Origin: Candidatus Onthousia faecipullorum
Lineage (GTDB): Bacteria > Bacillota_I > Bacilli_A > RF39 > UBA660
Reading direction: 5' to 3'
Assembly: GCA_018715925.1 (NCBI GenBank)
Contig: DVKQ01000059.1
Location: 1 to 39,051, forward strand
DNA: 39,051 nucleotides
Of the stretch, positions 25,326-35,278 are shown one piece after another. The notes under the pieces were generated by a model. It was given only the letters and a program-made list of their open reading frames with translations. It did no database searches and had not been told where the DNA came from. Each line of letters begins with the position of its first letter. Positions within the stretch are counted from its first letter, which is position 1. The position numbers and the translations under genes are program-made.

Positions 25326-26213
25326 ATGAGAAAGATAGATAATAATACTTATGAAATAGAAATTAGTGATCTAAAATTTTTATTAAAAGAAAGAAATATA
25401 GATTCTAATAAAGGTGACTTTGGTAAAGCAGGGATATATGGTGGTAGTGTAGAGTATTCTGGTGCCTTAAAACTTTCATATTTATCATTAACTGCTCTTA
25501 GAAGTGGTTGTGGTATTAGTAGAGTTTTAGTTAAAAAAGAAGTATTACCTTTACTTGGTCCTAATATCTTAGAACAAACTTTGTGTATATTACCTGATTA
25601 TGACGATAATTTCTATGATAAATTAGAAGAATCTATTAAAGACTTAGATTCACTTTCTTTTGGTATGGGGTTAGGAAGTGATGATTATTTAGAAGAAATA
25701 TTAAAGTTTCTTATTAGAAATTATAGAGGTAACTTGATAATAGATGCAGATGGATTAAACACATTATCTAGAATGGATTTAAATATATTAAAGAATAGAA
25801 AGTGTAATATATTATTAACTCCTCATTTAAAAGAGTTTTCTAGACTTTGTAAAAAAGATATAAAAGAGATAAAAAGAGATTCTTTATACTTGGTTAAAGA
25901 ATTTGCTACTACTTATAACATAACTATTATTTTAAAAGGACATACTACTATTATAACTGCTGGTAATACTACTTATCTAGTTAAAACAGGATGTGCTGGA
26001 ATGTCTTCAGCAGGTAGTGGAGATGTTTTATCAGGGATACTTGCTGGACTTCTTGCTTATTTAAATTTCAGTTTATTAACAATATCTCTAGGTGTATTAA
26101 TAAATGGTATAGCAGGATGCTTAGCAGAAGAAGATAATACTGATATATCAATGATAGCAAGTGATACTATTAATAATATAGGCAATGCTATTAAAGTAAT
26201 TAGAGAAAGTTAA
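25326..26213 (+). CDS. nnrD: ADP-dependent NAD(P)H-hydrate dehydratase
   Basis: 295-residue ribokinase-like fold enzyme that repairs hydrated NADH and NADPH. Family signatures are KGDFGKAGIYGGS near residue 32, DSLSFGMGLGSDD, NLIIDADGLNTL, LTPHLKEFSRL, IILKGHTTII and the C-terminal AGSGDVLSGILAGL anion-hole motif with the catalytic Asp. It lacks the NnrE epimerase domain that is fused in E. coli; an independent nnrE would be needed. GGAGGAC lies directly before the ATG, which is 29 bases after the HPt-REC gene, so it may share that transcript though the functions are unrelated. It converges with the minus-strand gene at 26214 with no space between stop codons. Confidence 0.87.
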   Translation: MRKIDNNTYEIEISDLKFLLKERNIDSNKGDFGKAGIYGGSVEYSGALKLSYLSLTALRSGCGISRVLVKKEVLPLLGPNILEQTLCILPDYDDNFYDKLEESIKDLDSLSFGMGLGSDDYLEEILKFLIRNYRGNLIIDADGLNTLSRMDLNILKNRKCNILLTPHLKEFSRLCKKDIKEIKRDSLYLVKEFATTYNITIILKGHTTIITAGNTTYLVKTGCAGMSSAGSGDVLSGILAGLLAYLNFSLLTISLGVLINGIAGCLAEEDNTDISMIASDTINNIGNAIKVIRES

Positions 26214-27041
26214 TTACTTCTTTATAAAGATTCTTGGCACTCCTTTTCTATCTGTTGTTAAAGTATATTTCTTGATAAAATCTTCTAATTCATCTTTAAA
26301 ATACCTATTATCTTCGTTAGAGTTATAAAGTAACTCTAATTTTTTTCTTAACTCAGTATTTGGAAAATTTACATAGTCTAAGAAATCCTTAAAGTCATCA
26401 ATATTTTTTAATCTATAACTAATGGGATCTAGTTTTGTTGTAAGAAATAGAAACTCTATTCCCATCATATAAATATCCATATTATAATTTATTAATCCTT
26501 CATCAATATATTTTTCGTTTCTAAATAAGAAACGATTATTACCATTAAAAACAAATTCATTAAATTCTCTTGAAGTTATACCTTTAATTTGCATACCATC
26601 ATAGTCTATGGCGTAAATATTTTCATTTTCATCAATAAAGAAATTATTATAAGAACCATCTGGAAAGTTAATATCTTCTTTATTTGCATCCATAATAATA
26701 TCATGCTTTTTAATATAAAAACTGCCAACATCTTCAAGAGTTATTTGTTCATTTCTTTTTCTTTTAGCTCTTAAATAATTAGCATAAGATGTGCCAGTTA
26801 TTTTCTTTTCTATAGAACCATTTATTTTACCATTTTCTTCATATAGAAATTCTGGACTAATTAAGTTTTTAATACTTATATCTTTGGCTAGTATTAATTT
26901 TTTTCTATATATATTTAATATTCTTTCATTTACATTTATATATTTTTTTAAAATATATCCATTTTCTAAGTCATATATCTCTTTACTTTCTGTTGTTTCT
27001 AATAACTTTAGATTACTTACATCTATATTTAGTACTTTCAT
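26214..27041 (-). CDS. Protein-kinase-fold protein (lipopolysaccharide-kinase/APH-like)
   Basis: 275 residues. The layout fits a kinase-like fold: a glycine-poor N-lobe with IYDLENGYILKKY (candidate ATP-binding Lys), LEDVGSFYIKKHD, then a catalytic-loop-like SYNNFFIDENENIYAIDYDGMQ. There, Asn-Asn-Phe and Asp-Tyr-Asp stand where kinases have HxDxxxxN and DFD/DYG. The usual catalytic Asp is not obvious (DGSYNN instead of HGDxHxxN), so it may be a weak or pseudo-kinase, or an aminoglycoside-phosphotransferase relative. A GGGGG ribosome site precedes the ATG. The tRNA-Arg gene and its terminator lie just upstream on the same strand. The role is unknown and the family call is by motif pattern only. 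Confidence 0.5.
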   Translation of the reverse strand: MKVLNIDVSNLKLLETTESKEIYDLENGYILKKYINVNERILNIYRKKLILAKDISIKNLISPEFLYEENGKINGSIEKKITGTSYANYLRAKRKRNEQITLEDVGSFYIKKHDIIMDANKEDINFPDGSYNNFFIDENENIYAIDYDGMQIKGITSREFNEFVFNGNNRFLFRNEKYIDEGLINYNMDIYMMGIEFLFLTTKLDPISYRLKNIDDFKDFLDYVNFPNTELRKKLELLYNSNEDNRYFKDELEDFIKKYTLTTDRKGVPRIFIKK

Positions 27042-27062
27042 AATTCCCCCTAAAGATAAAGA

Positions 27063-27083
27063 AAACAGTCATATGACTGTTTA
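27063..27083 (-). terminator. Terminator after tRNA-Arg
   Basis: On the minus strand AACAGTCATATGACTGTT forms a near-perfect palindromic hairpin followed by TTC-TTT, about 10 bases beyond the tRNA CCA end. It lies in the leader of the kinase-like gene, so it may separate or attenuate it. Confidence 0.65.
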
Positions 27084-27093
27084 ATTTTATAAA

Positions 27094-27170
27094 TGGTGTC
27101 CACGACGTGATTCGAACACGTGACCGATCGCTTAGAAGGCGATTGCTCTATCCAGCTGAGCTACGCGGAC
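27094..27170 (-). tRNA. tRNA-Arg (anticodon UCU)
   Basis: Reading the minus strand gives a complete 77-base cloverleaf. The acceptor GTCCGCG pairs with CGTGGAC (one G-U). The D-arm is GCTC-AGCTGGATA-GAGC. The anticodon stem ATCGC/GCGAT encloses CTTCTAA (anticodon TCT). The T-arm is ACGTG-TTCGAAT-CACGT. The discriminator is A and the CCA is encoded. It decodes AGA, the dominant arginine codon in this AT-rich genome. Confidence 0.97.
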
Positions 27171-27185
27171 AAATAAGACATTATT

Positions 27186-27214
27186 AATATATAACAAACT
27201 ATTAGGTTTTTCAA
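27186..27214 (-). promoter_or_regulatory. Promoter of tRNA-Arg
   Basis: On the minus strand TTGAAA (27214-27209), a 17-base spacer and TATATT (27191-27186), about 16 bases before the tRNA 5' end. Confidence 0.65.
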
Positions 27215-27263
27215 GAGTTTTTTTAAAAATTTACACTATATTTTGTAAAAAATTAACTTTACA

Positions 27264-27293
27264 TTGACTAAATTTATAGAAAAGCTTTACAAT
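27264..27293 (+). promoter_or_regulatory. Promoter of the small surface/pilin-like pair
   Basis: TTGACT (27264-27269), 18-base spacer, TACAAT (27288-27293), then AAAAAGAGGTG as ribosome site. Confidence 0.6.
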
Positions 27294-27314
27294 AATTAAA
27301 AAGAGGTGTTTTCT

Positions 27315-27872
27315 ATGTATCAAAAATATTATCGTAGACATATGATTAAAAGTGCTATAATTATAATCTTTCTATTCGTTTTTGCTATAGTTTCTACATA
27401 TTTAATATATAATAATTTTTCTAGTGAAAGAGAACAAGATATAGATACAGGAGAGATGGAAGTAGTATTTCATAATAAAGATGGTAATAAAATTAATTTA
27501 ACAAGATTTACTCCTGTAAGTGATGCAGTTGGTCTTAGTTCTACTGAATATAGTTTTACTGTTAAAAATAGTACTGATAGAAGTGTTAGTTATAAAATAG
27601 TAATAGAACCTAATATTAATAAAATAAATAATGATAATTGTTCTTCTAAAACAATACCATCTGAGTTATTAAAACTAAGTTTAAGAGTTGATCATCAAAC
27701 ACCTGAGGCTAAAATACTTAATGAATATTCTGATAATATTTTATATGAAGATACATTAGATGCTAATAGTGAAGAAGATTACTCTATTAGACTTTGGGCT
27801 ATTAATAGTGATTTTGTAATAGATAGAGATAGTCATTATCATGGTATTATAAAAGTAATAGAAGAGGGATAA
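27315..27872 (+). CDS. Membrane-anchored TasA/camelysin-like extracellular protein
   Basis: 185 residues. A basic N-terminus (MYQKYYRRHM) leads into one hydrophobic helix (about 12-32), then a beta-rich external domain beginning DIDTGEMEVVFH and ending YSIRLWAINSDF...YHGIIKV. This matches the order of strands in the N-part of the large protein at 2-1726 (GTLDLVLG, YTLRIWIDYD, FKGKLRVV), so the two are probably homologous TasA/camelysin-type modules. I chose the ATG at 27315 because AGAGGTG lies upstream; the in-frame GTG at 27306 is part of that site. It is followed one base later by a pilin-like gene. It may be a fibre or pilus-like surface subunit, which is inference. Confidence 0.6.
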   Translation: MYQKYYRRHMIKSAIIIIFLFVFAIVSTYLIYNNFSSEREQDIDTGEMEVVFHNKDGNKINLTRFTPVSDAVGLSSTEYSFTVKNSTDRSVSYKIVIEPNINKINNDNCSSKTIPSELLKLSLRVDHQTPEAKILNEYSDNILYEDTLDANSEEDYSIRLWAINSDFVIDRDSHYHGIIKVIEEG

Positions 27873-27873
27873 T

Positions 27874-28047
27874 ATGAAATTAAACAATAAGGGGTTTGCT
27901 ATTTCTACTGTTTTATATAGTTTATTAATTATGGCAACATTAATTTTGTTTTTATTGTTAGGAAACTTAAGTTTTGAGAGAAGAACTACTAGTGATTTTG
28001 TTGATAATGTTAAGACTGAGTTAAATGCTTTTGCAGATTCTCATTAA
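27874..28047 (+). CDS. Type IV prepilin-like small protein (57 aa)
   Basis: The ATG at 27874 follows the previous stop (TAATATG) and GAGGG is just upstream, so it is translationally linked. The N-terminus MKLNNKGFAISTVLYSLLIM has the charged leader, Gly-Phe cleavage point and hydrophobic helix of type IV prepilins. The Glu at +5 that most pilins need is replaced (Phe-Ala-Ile-Ser-Thr). After the helix comes a short charged tail (FERRTTSDFVDNVKTELN). It is far shorter than a major pilin, more like a minor or pseudopilin remnant. No prepilin peptidase or assembly ATPase is in the window. It is a real small gene on coding pattern and placement; the pilin assignment is moderate. Confidence 0.6.
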   Translation: MKLNNKGFAISTVLYSLLIMATLILFLLLGNLSFERRTTSDFVDNVKTELNAFADSH

Positions 28048-28058
28048 TTAGAAAAAAG

Positions 28059-28100
28059 TTAGCAAAAAGAGTTGACAAGTGCTAACCTTTTGCATATAAT
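28059..28100 (+). promoter_or_regulatory. CIRCE-like operator over the heat-shock promoter
   Basis: TTAGCAAAA (28059-28067), nine bases, AAGTGCTAA (28077-28085). The right half matches CIRCE (GAGTGCTAA) in all but one base and the left half has decayed from TTAGCACTC. The promoter TTGACA (28072-28077), 17-base spacer, TATAAT (28095-28100) is inside and beside it, so HrcA binding would block it. Confidence 0.85.
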
Positions 28101-28169
28101 GATATTGGCAATGGAAAGTTTAGAATGCTAAAAACATTTGAATTATTAAACAATGCCTAGGAGGTAGTT

Positions 28170-29156
28170 ATGCTTAGTGATAGACAAAAGAAAATATTAA
28201 AATTAATTGTTGAGTCTTATATTAGACAAGCTAAGCCTGTTAGTAGTAATCAACTATGCAAAAAATTAAAATGTTCCAGTGCTACTGTTAGAAGTGAAAT
28301 GGCTAGCCTTGAAGAACTTGGCTACTTAGAGAAAACTCATACTTCTAGTGGTAGGGTTCCAAGTGAAGAAGGATATCGTTACTATGTAGATAACTTAATG
28401 GAAGCTAAGAAGATGAATGGAGAAGAAATGCTAAAATTACAAATTATTTTCCATAATCAATCATTAGAATTAAGTGATTGTATCAATAAAAGCTTACAAG
28501 TTATTTCTGATATGACTTCTTATACAGCGGTGGTGTTAGGTAAGGCAAGTCATGAGAACTTACTTAAAGAAATTAGAGTTGTACCACTTGATACTAACCA
28601 TTTAATAGTAATAGTTGTAACTGATAAAGGTAAAGTTGAACATAAAAATATTACTTTAGATAATGTTAGTATGGAAGATATTAAAAAAACTGTAGAGTTG
28701 ATTAATAACTTAATAGTAGGAACACCAATTGATGAAGTAAGTACTAAGTTAGAGTTTGAGATTAAGCCTATTATCTCTAAATATGTAGATCAGCATCAAC
28801 AACTATATAATGCTATTTATAATGTCTTTACTGATATTACAAATACCGATATTAATGTAGTTGGTAGAACTAAGTTCTTAGAACAGCCTGAGTTTGATAA
28901 TGTTGATAAGATTAGGGATTTGTTTAAAAAACTTGATGATAAAGAAATACTTCAGGAGATTAAAAGAGATGAGTCTAATAATATAGAAGTTTATATTGGT
29001 AGTGAGAATAAACTTGATGATGATGTTACTATTATTAAGACTAACTTTAAGACTGATAGTGAAGAGGGAACTCTTGCAATAATTGGTCCTAAGCGAATGG
29101 AATATGATAGAGTTGTTAGTATTCTAGAGTATTTAAAAGAAAATATAGAAAGGTAG
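28170..29156 (+). CDS. hrcA: Heat-inducible transcription repressor HrcA
   Basis: 328-residue repressor that binds CIRCE and needs GroEL to stay active. It has an N-terminal winged helix (residues 1-75; MLSDRQKKILKLIVESYI, SSATVRSEMASLEELGYL, HTSSGRVPSEEGYRYYVD), a central GAF-like domain and a C-terminal dimerisation region (ILQEIKRDESNNIEVYIGSE, TLAIIGPKRMEYDRV). TAGGAGG lies eight bases before the ATG. It is first in the hrcA-grpE-dnaK operon and sits directly behind a CIRCE-like site, so it represses itself and the chaperones; heat would relieve this. Confidence 0.97.
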   Translation: MLSDRQKKILKLIVESYIRQAKPVSSNQLCKKLKCSSATVRSEMASLEELGYLEKTHTSSGRVPSEEGYRYYVDNLMEAKKMNGEEMLKLQIIFHNQSLELSDCINKSLQVISDMTSYTAVVLGKASHENLLKEIRVVPLDTNHLIVIVVTDKGKVEHKNITLDNVSMEDIKKTVELINNLIVGTPIDEVSTKLEFEIKPIISKYVDQHQQLYNAIYNVFTDITNTDINVVGRTKFLEQPEFDNVDKIRDLFKKLDDKEILQEIKRDESNNIEVYIGSENKLDDDVTIIKTNFKTDSEEGTLAIIGPKRMEYDRVVSILEYLKENIER

Positions 29157-29163
29157 TGACTTG

Positions 29164-31621
<2,458 letters not shown>

Positions 31622-31640
31622 AAGAATAGAAAGGAAAACT

Positions 31641-31672
31641 AAGAAGTAGTGCTATATTTAGGACTACTTCTT
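31641..31672 (+). other. Intercistronic hairpin between dnaK and the peptidase gene
   Basis: AAGAAGTAGT (31641-31650) and ACTACTTCTT (31663-31672) pair over 10 bp around a 12-base loop. GTTAATAAAAATT follows rather than a T-run, so it is more likely an mRNA-stabilising, processing or weak attenuating element than a full terminator. It lies just ahead of the peptidase start. Confidence 0.6.
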
Positions 31673-31685
31673 GTTAATAAAAATT

Positions 31686-33482
31686 ATGGATAAACTATTA
31701 AAAAGAGAAGAAGTAAAAGTTACTGATAAATGGGATATAGAAAGTGTCTATAAGAACTTAGATGACTATAATAAAGATTATAATGTGGTTAAAGATAATA
31801 TTGATAAATTAAGAAATATACAAAATACATTTTTAAATAATAGTACATCTTTTAAGGAGTTCTTACTAATAGACAGTAAGACATCTAGATTAATTGAAAA
31901 GTTATATACTTATGCAGCACGTAAATATGATGAAGATACAGGTAATTCTATTTATCAAGAACTTTATTTCAAGATTAATAATTTATATCAAACTTATAGT
32001 GAAGCGACATCTTTTGTGGTTCCTATGATTTTAGAGCAAGATAAAGATACTATTATAGGATATTTAGATAAAGAACAAGAACTTAGCTCTTTTAGACATC
32101 AAATATTGGATGTTTTAAGACATAAAGAACATACTTTATCTAAAGAAGAAGAACACATTATAACAGCTTTTTCTAAAGTATTAGATAGTAGTAGTGATAC
32201 AGCAGACTTTTTAATGGATACTGATATGAAATTTGGTACTATTAAAGATGAAGAAGGTATGGAAGTAGAACTTACTTCTAGTAATTATAGTACTTTCTTA
32301 AGCTCTAAAAATAGAGATGTTAGAAAAGAAGCATTTATTAACTATCATAAAGTATATGGTAATTTTAAAAATACTTTAACATCAACATTAGCATCTACAT
32401 GTGAAGCATTATCAGTATCTAGTAAACTAAAAAAATATAATTCAAGTATAGAAGCTAGTTTATTTAATGATTTTATACCTACTAAGCTTTATAATAATTT
32501 AATTAAAGTAGTGCATGATAATTTACCAAGTCTTTATAAGTATTTTGATATTAAGAAGAAAATACTTGGTATAGATGAATTTCATTTATATGATGGTTAT
32601 GTTAGTACAGTTAAAAACATCTCAAAAAAATATAGTTTTGAAGAAGGAGAGAAACTAGTAAAAGATGCTTTAAGTGTTTTAGGAGAAGAATATGGTAGAG
32701 AACTTAATAAAGCATTTAAGGAAGGTTATATTGACAAATATCCTAATTTAAATAAAAGAAGTGGTGCCTATTCTAGTGGTAGTTATGATACAAAACCATT
32801 TGTCTTACTTAATTATGTAGGTGAATATAATGATGTATCAACACTTGCTCACGAATTAGGACACTCTATGCATACATATTTTTCTAATCATTATAATGAT
32901 TATGAAAAATCAAGTTATCCAATATTTCTTGCTGAAATAGCATCAACTGTAAATGAATTATTACTTTCATATTATATGGAAGATAATGCTAATACTAATG
33001 ATGAGAAACTATTTATCTTAAATGAAAGACTTGATCTATTTAAAGCGACTATCTTTAGACAAACTATGTTTGCAGAGTTTGAAAAATATATTCATGAATT
33101 AACTGATAAAGGGGAAGTATTAACAAGTGATGGTATTTGTAACTATTATTATGAATTAAATAAATTATATTTTGGTCCTAATGTAATAGTTGATGATGAA
33201 GTTAGATATGAGTGTTTAAGAATACCACATTTCTATACACCATTTTATGTATATAAATATGCAACTGGTTTATCTATAGCAAGTTATATTGTTAAAAATA
33301 TTTTAAATAATACTCCTAACTTTAAAGAAAAATATTTAGAATTTTTAAAGAGTGGAGGCAGAGATTATCCATTAGAAGTATTAAAAATTATAGATATAGA
33401 TTTAACTGATACTAAAGTATTTGATGAAGCGATGGAAATGTTTAAAGAAACTTTAGATAAATTTATATCTTTAAATAATTAA
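31686..33482 (+). CDS. pepF: Oligoendopeptidase F (M3B zinc metallopeptidase)
   Basis: 598 residues, normal for PepF, which degrades short peptides in the cytosol. The N-terminus KREEVKVTDKWDIESVYKN is family-typical. The zinc site is HELGHSMH (about residue 390), with the distal Glu in FLAEIASTVNELLL. The C-terminal YYYELNKLYFGP and YVYKYATGLSIASYI are characteristic. I prefer the ATG at 31686; a TTG at 31671 with AGGA seven bases upstream is an alternative, but it falls inside a hairpin stem. The gene lies between dnaK and dnaJ, which normally adjoin, suggesting co-transcription with the heat-shock genes. Confidence 0.92.
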   Translation: MDKLLKREEVKVTDKWDIESVYKNLDDYNKDYNVVKDNIDKLRNIQNTFLNNSTSFKEFLLIDSKTSRLIEKLYTYAARKYDEDTGNSIYQELYFKINNLYQTYSEATSFVVPMILEQDKDTIIGYLDKEQELSSFRHQILDVLRHKEHTLSKEEEHIITAFSKVLDSSSDTADFLMDTDMKFGTIKDEEGMEVELTSSNYSTFLSSKNRDVRKEAFINYHKVYGNFKNTLTSTLASTCEALSVSSKLKKYNSSIEASLFNDFIPTKLYNNLIKVVHDNLPSLYKYFDIKKKILGIDEFHLYDGYVSTVKNISKKYSFEEGEKLVKDALSVLGEEYGRELNKAFKEGYIDKYPNLNKRSGAYSSGSYDTKPFVLLNYVGEYNDVSTLAHELGHSMHTYFSNHYNDYEKSSYPIFLAEIASTVNELLLSYYMEDNANTNDEKLFILNERLDLFKATIFRQTMFAEFEKYIHELTDKGEVLTSDGICNYYYELNKLYFGPNVIVDDEVRYECLRIPHFYTPFYVYKYATGLSIASYIVKNILNNTPNFKEKYLEFLKSGGRDYPLEVLKIIDIDLTDTKVFDEAMEMFKETLDKFISLNN

Positions 33483-33513
33483 CGAAGTCTATATTAGAAG
33501 GAAGGTGTAGTAT

Positions 33514-34653
33514 ATGGCAACTAAAAGAGACTATTATGAAGTGTTAGGTGTATCTAAAACTGCTAGTAAAGATGAGATAAAAAGTGCTTTTAGAAAACTT
33601 GCTAAGAAATATCATCCTGATATAAGTAAAGAAGAAAATGCGGAAGAGAAGTTTAAAGAAGTCCAAGAAGCATATTCTGTTCTTTCTGATGATAATAAGC
33701 GTCGTCAATATGATCAGTTTGGTCATGCTGGTGTTGGAGGAGCAGGAGCTGGTTCTGGCTTTGGAGGATTTAATGGTGCAGGCTTTGGTTTTGATGCAAG
33801 TGACTTAGGCGATATCTTTGATGACTTGTTCGGTGGAGGCTTCGGTTTTGGAGGCTCTAGTAGAAGTCGTGGGGGTAGTAGGGCAAGACGTGGATCTGAT
33901 ATCTTAATGCAAGTAGAACTTTCTTTTGAAGAAGCTATTTATGGTTGTGAGAAAGATTTTGACTTAGATGTAGTTAGTGAATGTGATAAATGTGACGGTA
34001 AAGGTGGCTTTGGTGAAGAGACATGTTCTAGATGTCATGGTAGTGGAACTATTACTAGTGAACAAAGAACAATACTAGGTTCATTTATGACTAAGACAAC
34101 TTGTCCAGAATGTAATGGTAAAGGTAAGACTTATAAAGAAGTATGTAGTAAGTGTCGTGGAAAAGGACAAGTTAAATCTCATAAGACTATTACTGTAAGT
34201 GTTCCTAGTGGTATTGATAATGGTGAAAGACTAAGAGTACCAGGTAGAGGACATGCTGGAGAAAATGGTGGAGCATCAGGTGATTTATACTTAGAATTTC
34301 ATATTAAAGAACATAAATACTATGAGCGAGATGGCCTTGATATTTATCTAGAAGTACCTATTAATATGGCTGAAGCAGTACTTGGTTGTAAAAAAGAAAT
34401 ACCTACAATCTATGGTAATGTTAAATTAACTATACCAGGAGGTACTGATAGTGGAGATAAACAAAGACTTAAAGGTAAAGGTATTAAAGACTCTACTAGT
34501 AGAAGAGTTGGAGATATGTATGTTGTCTTTAAAGTAGTTACTCCTAAGAAGTTAGCTCGTGATCAAAAGAAATTATTTGAATCTCTTGCTAAAACTCCTT
34601 TAGATGATAGCGAGATAGATAGATTTACAAGATTTACTAAAAACAATGATTAA
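33514..34653 (+). CDS. dnaJ: Co-chaperone DnaJ (type I Hsp40)
   Basis: 379 residues with all type I parts. A J domain (5-70) has the HPD motif in [11 protein letters not shown] Gly/Phe-rich linker follows (about 75-120). Four zinc repeats are [24 protein letters not shown] and CSKCRGKG (about 155-225). The C-terminal substrate domains end in ...RFTKNND-like text. It delivers substrates to DnaK and stimulates its ATPase. GAAGGAAGGTG precedes the ATG. The last 98 bases are present again 477 bases downstream in diverged form (35033-35130). A terminator begins at the stop codon. Confidence 0.98.
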   Translation: MATKRDYYEVLGVSKTASKDEIKSAFRKLAKKYHPDISKEENAEEKFKEVQEAYSVLSDDNKRRQYDQFGHAGVGGAGAGSGFGGFNGAGFGFDASDLGDIFDDLFGGGFGFGGSSRSRGGSRARRGSDILMQVELSFEEAIYGCEKDFDLDVVSECDKCDGKGGFGEETCSRCHGSGTITSEQRTILGSFMTKTTCPECNGKGKTYKEVCSKCRGKGQVKSHKTITVSVPSGIDNGERLRVPGRGHAGENGGASGDLYLEFHIKEHKYYERDGLDIYLEVPINMAEAVLGCKKEIPTIYGNVKLTIPGGTDSGDKQRLKGKGIKDSTSRRVGDMYVVFKVVTPKKLARDQKKLFESLAKTPLDDSEIDRFTRFTKNND

Positions 34654-34678
34654 GTTACGAAAACTCGTAACTTTTTTA
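34652..34678 (+). terminator. Terminator of the heat-shock operon
   Basis: AAGTTACGA (34652-34660) pairs with TCGTAACTT (34665-34673) around AAAC, then a T-run. An identical copy lies at 35151-35177. Confidence 0.9.
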
Positions 34679-34691
34679 TTACATTTTTTTA

Positions 34692-34720
34692 TTAATATCT
34701 AGAAATTAATATGATACTAT
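34692..34720 (+). promoter_or_regulatory. Promoter of peptide locus 1
   Basis: TTAATA (34692-34697), 17-base spacer, TACTAT (34715-34720); predicted start near GGGAC at 34728. The layout is conserved in copy 2. Confidence 0.65.
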
Positions 34721-34771
34721 AGTTATAGGGACATTTAATAGTTGGGTGAGACCTCAGAAAGGAGGCTTATA

Positions 34772-34864
34772 ATGAACAAGAAAGATTCTTTAATTTTTTC
34801 TCTAGTAATTATGTTGTTTCTTCAAGATATCTTGTTGTTACTCGCAATACTTTCTCTAAGATGA
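34772..34864 (+). CDS. Hydrophobic 30-residue peptide, candidate type I toxin (copy 1)
   Basis: The ATG at 34772 has AAAGGAGG six bases upstream. The peptide starts MNKKDSLIFS, continues as an uninterrupted hydrophobic helix (LVIMLFLQDILLLLAILS), and ends in Arg. Lys-rich N-terminus, a single membrane helix and a C-terminal basic residue are the build of Gram-positive type I toxins (TxpA/Fst/holin-like). An antisense promoter with 17-base spacing faces it from 35011, and the mRNA ends can pair with each other (see findings). Relation to a named toxin family cannot be settled by eye. Nothing else occupies this intergenic space. Confidence 0.65.
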   Translation: MNKKDSLIFSLVIMLFLQDILLLLAILSLR

Positions 34865-34870
34865 TAGAAA

Positions 34871-34976
34871 CCACCTAACTTAGCTATGGTTTAGGTGGCT
34901 CTTACTAAAAAATAGGGGCACACTCAACAAGCGAATATTAAGTGTTCCTTTTATATTGTATGAAAATTTTTCTTAC
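34871..34976 (-). ncRNA. Putative antisense RNA of peptide locus 1
   Basis: On the minus strand TTGCCT (35011-35006), 17-base spacer, TAAGAT (34988-34983) predicts transcription from near 34976 towards the peptide gene. The hairpin CCACCTAA (34871-34878)/TTAGGTGG (34891-34898), read on the minus strand, is followed by TTTC-T, a plausible terminator. The RNA would be about 105 bases and overlap the 3' end of the peptide mRNA, as in convergent type I systems. The 3' end is predicted only. Confidence 0.5.
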
Positions 34977-35005
34977 ATATACATCTTATCATATAAGTAT
35001 CTTTT

Positions 35006-35011
35006 AGGCAA
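35006..35011 (-). promoter_or_regulatory. -35 of antisense promoter 1 (with -10 at 34983-34988)
   Basis: TTGCCT on the minus strand, 17 bases before TAAGAT. The 51 bases 34954-35004 around this promoter are identical at 35465-35515, the best conserved part of the two loci. Confidence 0.6.
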
Positions 35012-35032
35012 GTGATTTTTGTATATAATTTC

Positions 35033-35130
35033 CTCGTGACCAAAAGAAATTATTTGAATCTCTTGCTAAAACAGATTTAGATGATAGTGAAATAGATAGA
35101 TTTAATAAATTTACTAAGAACAATGATTAA
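35033..35130 (+). pseudogene. Duplicated 3' end of dnaJ
   Basis: CTCGTGACCAAAAGAAATT onward matches dnaJ from 34556 to its stop with a constant offset of 477 bases. About a dozen substitutions keep the frame open; the C-terminal Lys-Thr-Pro-Leu of dnaJ reads Lys-Thr-Asp-Leu here. It has no start and cannot be expressed alone. The dnaJ terminator is also duplicated after it (35151-35177), so the copied unit is dnaJ end + terminator + peptide locus. Confidence 0.9.
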
Positions 35131-35150
35131 TTGTTTATAAATATGAAGAA

Positions 35151-35177
35151 AAGTTACGAAAACTCGTAACTTTTTTA
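35151..35177 (+). terminator. Second copy of the dnaJ terminator
   Basis: AAGTTACGA (35151-35159)/TCGTAACTT (35164-35172) and T-run, the same as 34652-34678. Confidence 0.85.
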
Positions 35178-35189
35178 TTACATTTTTCC

Positions 35190-35218
35190 TTGATATCTGG
35201 AAATCAATATGATACTAT
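35190..35218 (+). promoter_or_regulatory. Promoter of peptide locus 2
   Basis: TTGATA (35190-35195), 17-base spacer, TACTAT (35213-35218); predicted start near GGGAATAC at 35226. Confidence 0.7.
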
Positions 35219-35278
35219 ATTTACAGGGAATACTTAACAATTGAGTACTTGCCTACTCTAAATAAGGAGGGGCTTGAT

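Noticed and set aside
26589-27084. Two plus-strand ORFs opposite the kinase-like gene
   Set aside because: Low-complexity hydrophobic shadows; the minus-strand gene has the ribosome site and domain pattern.
27094-27170. Integration site (att) for a mobile element at tRNA-Arg
   Set aside because: No integrase and no repeat of the tRNA 3' end elsewhere in the window.
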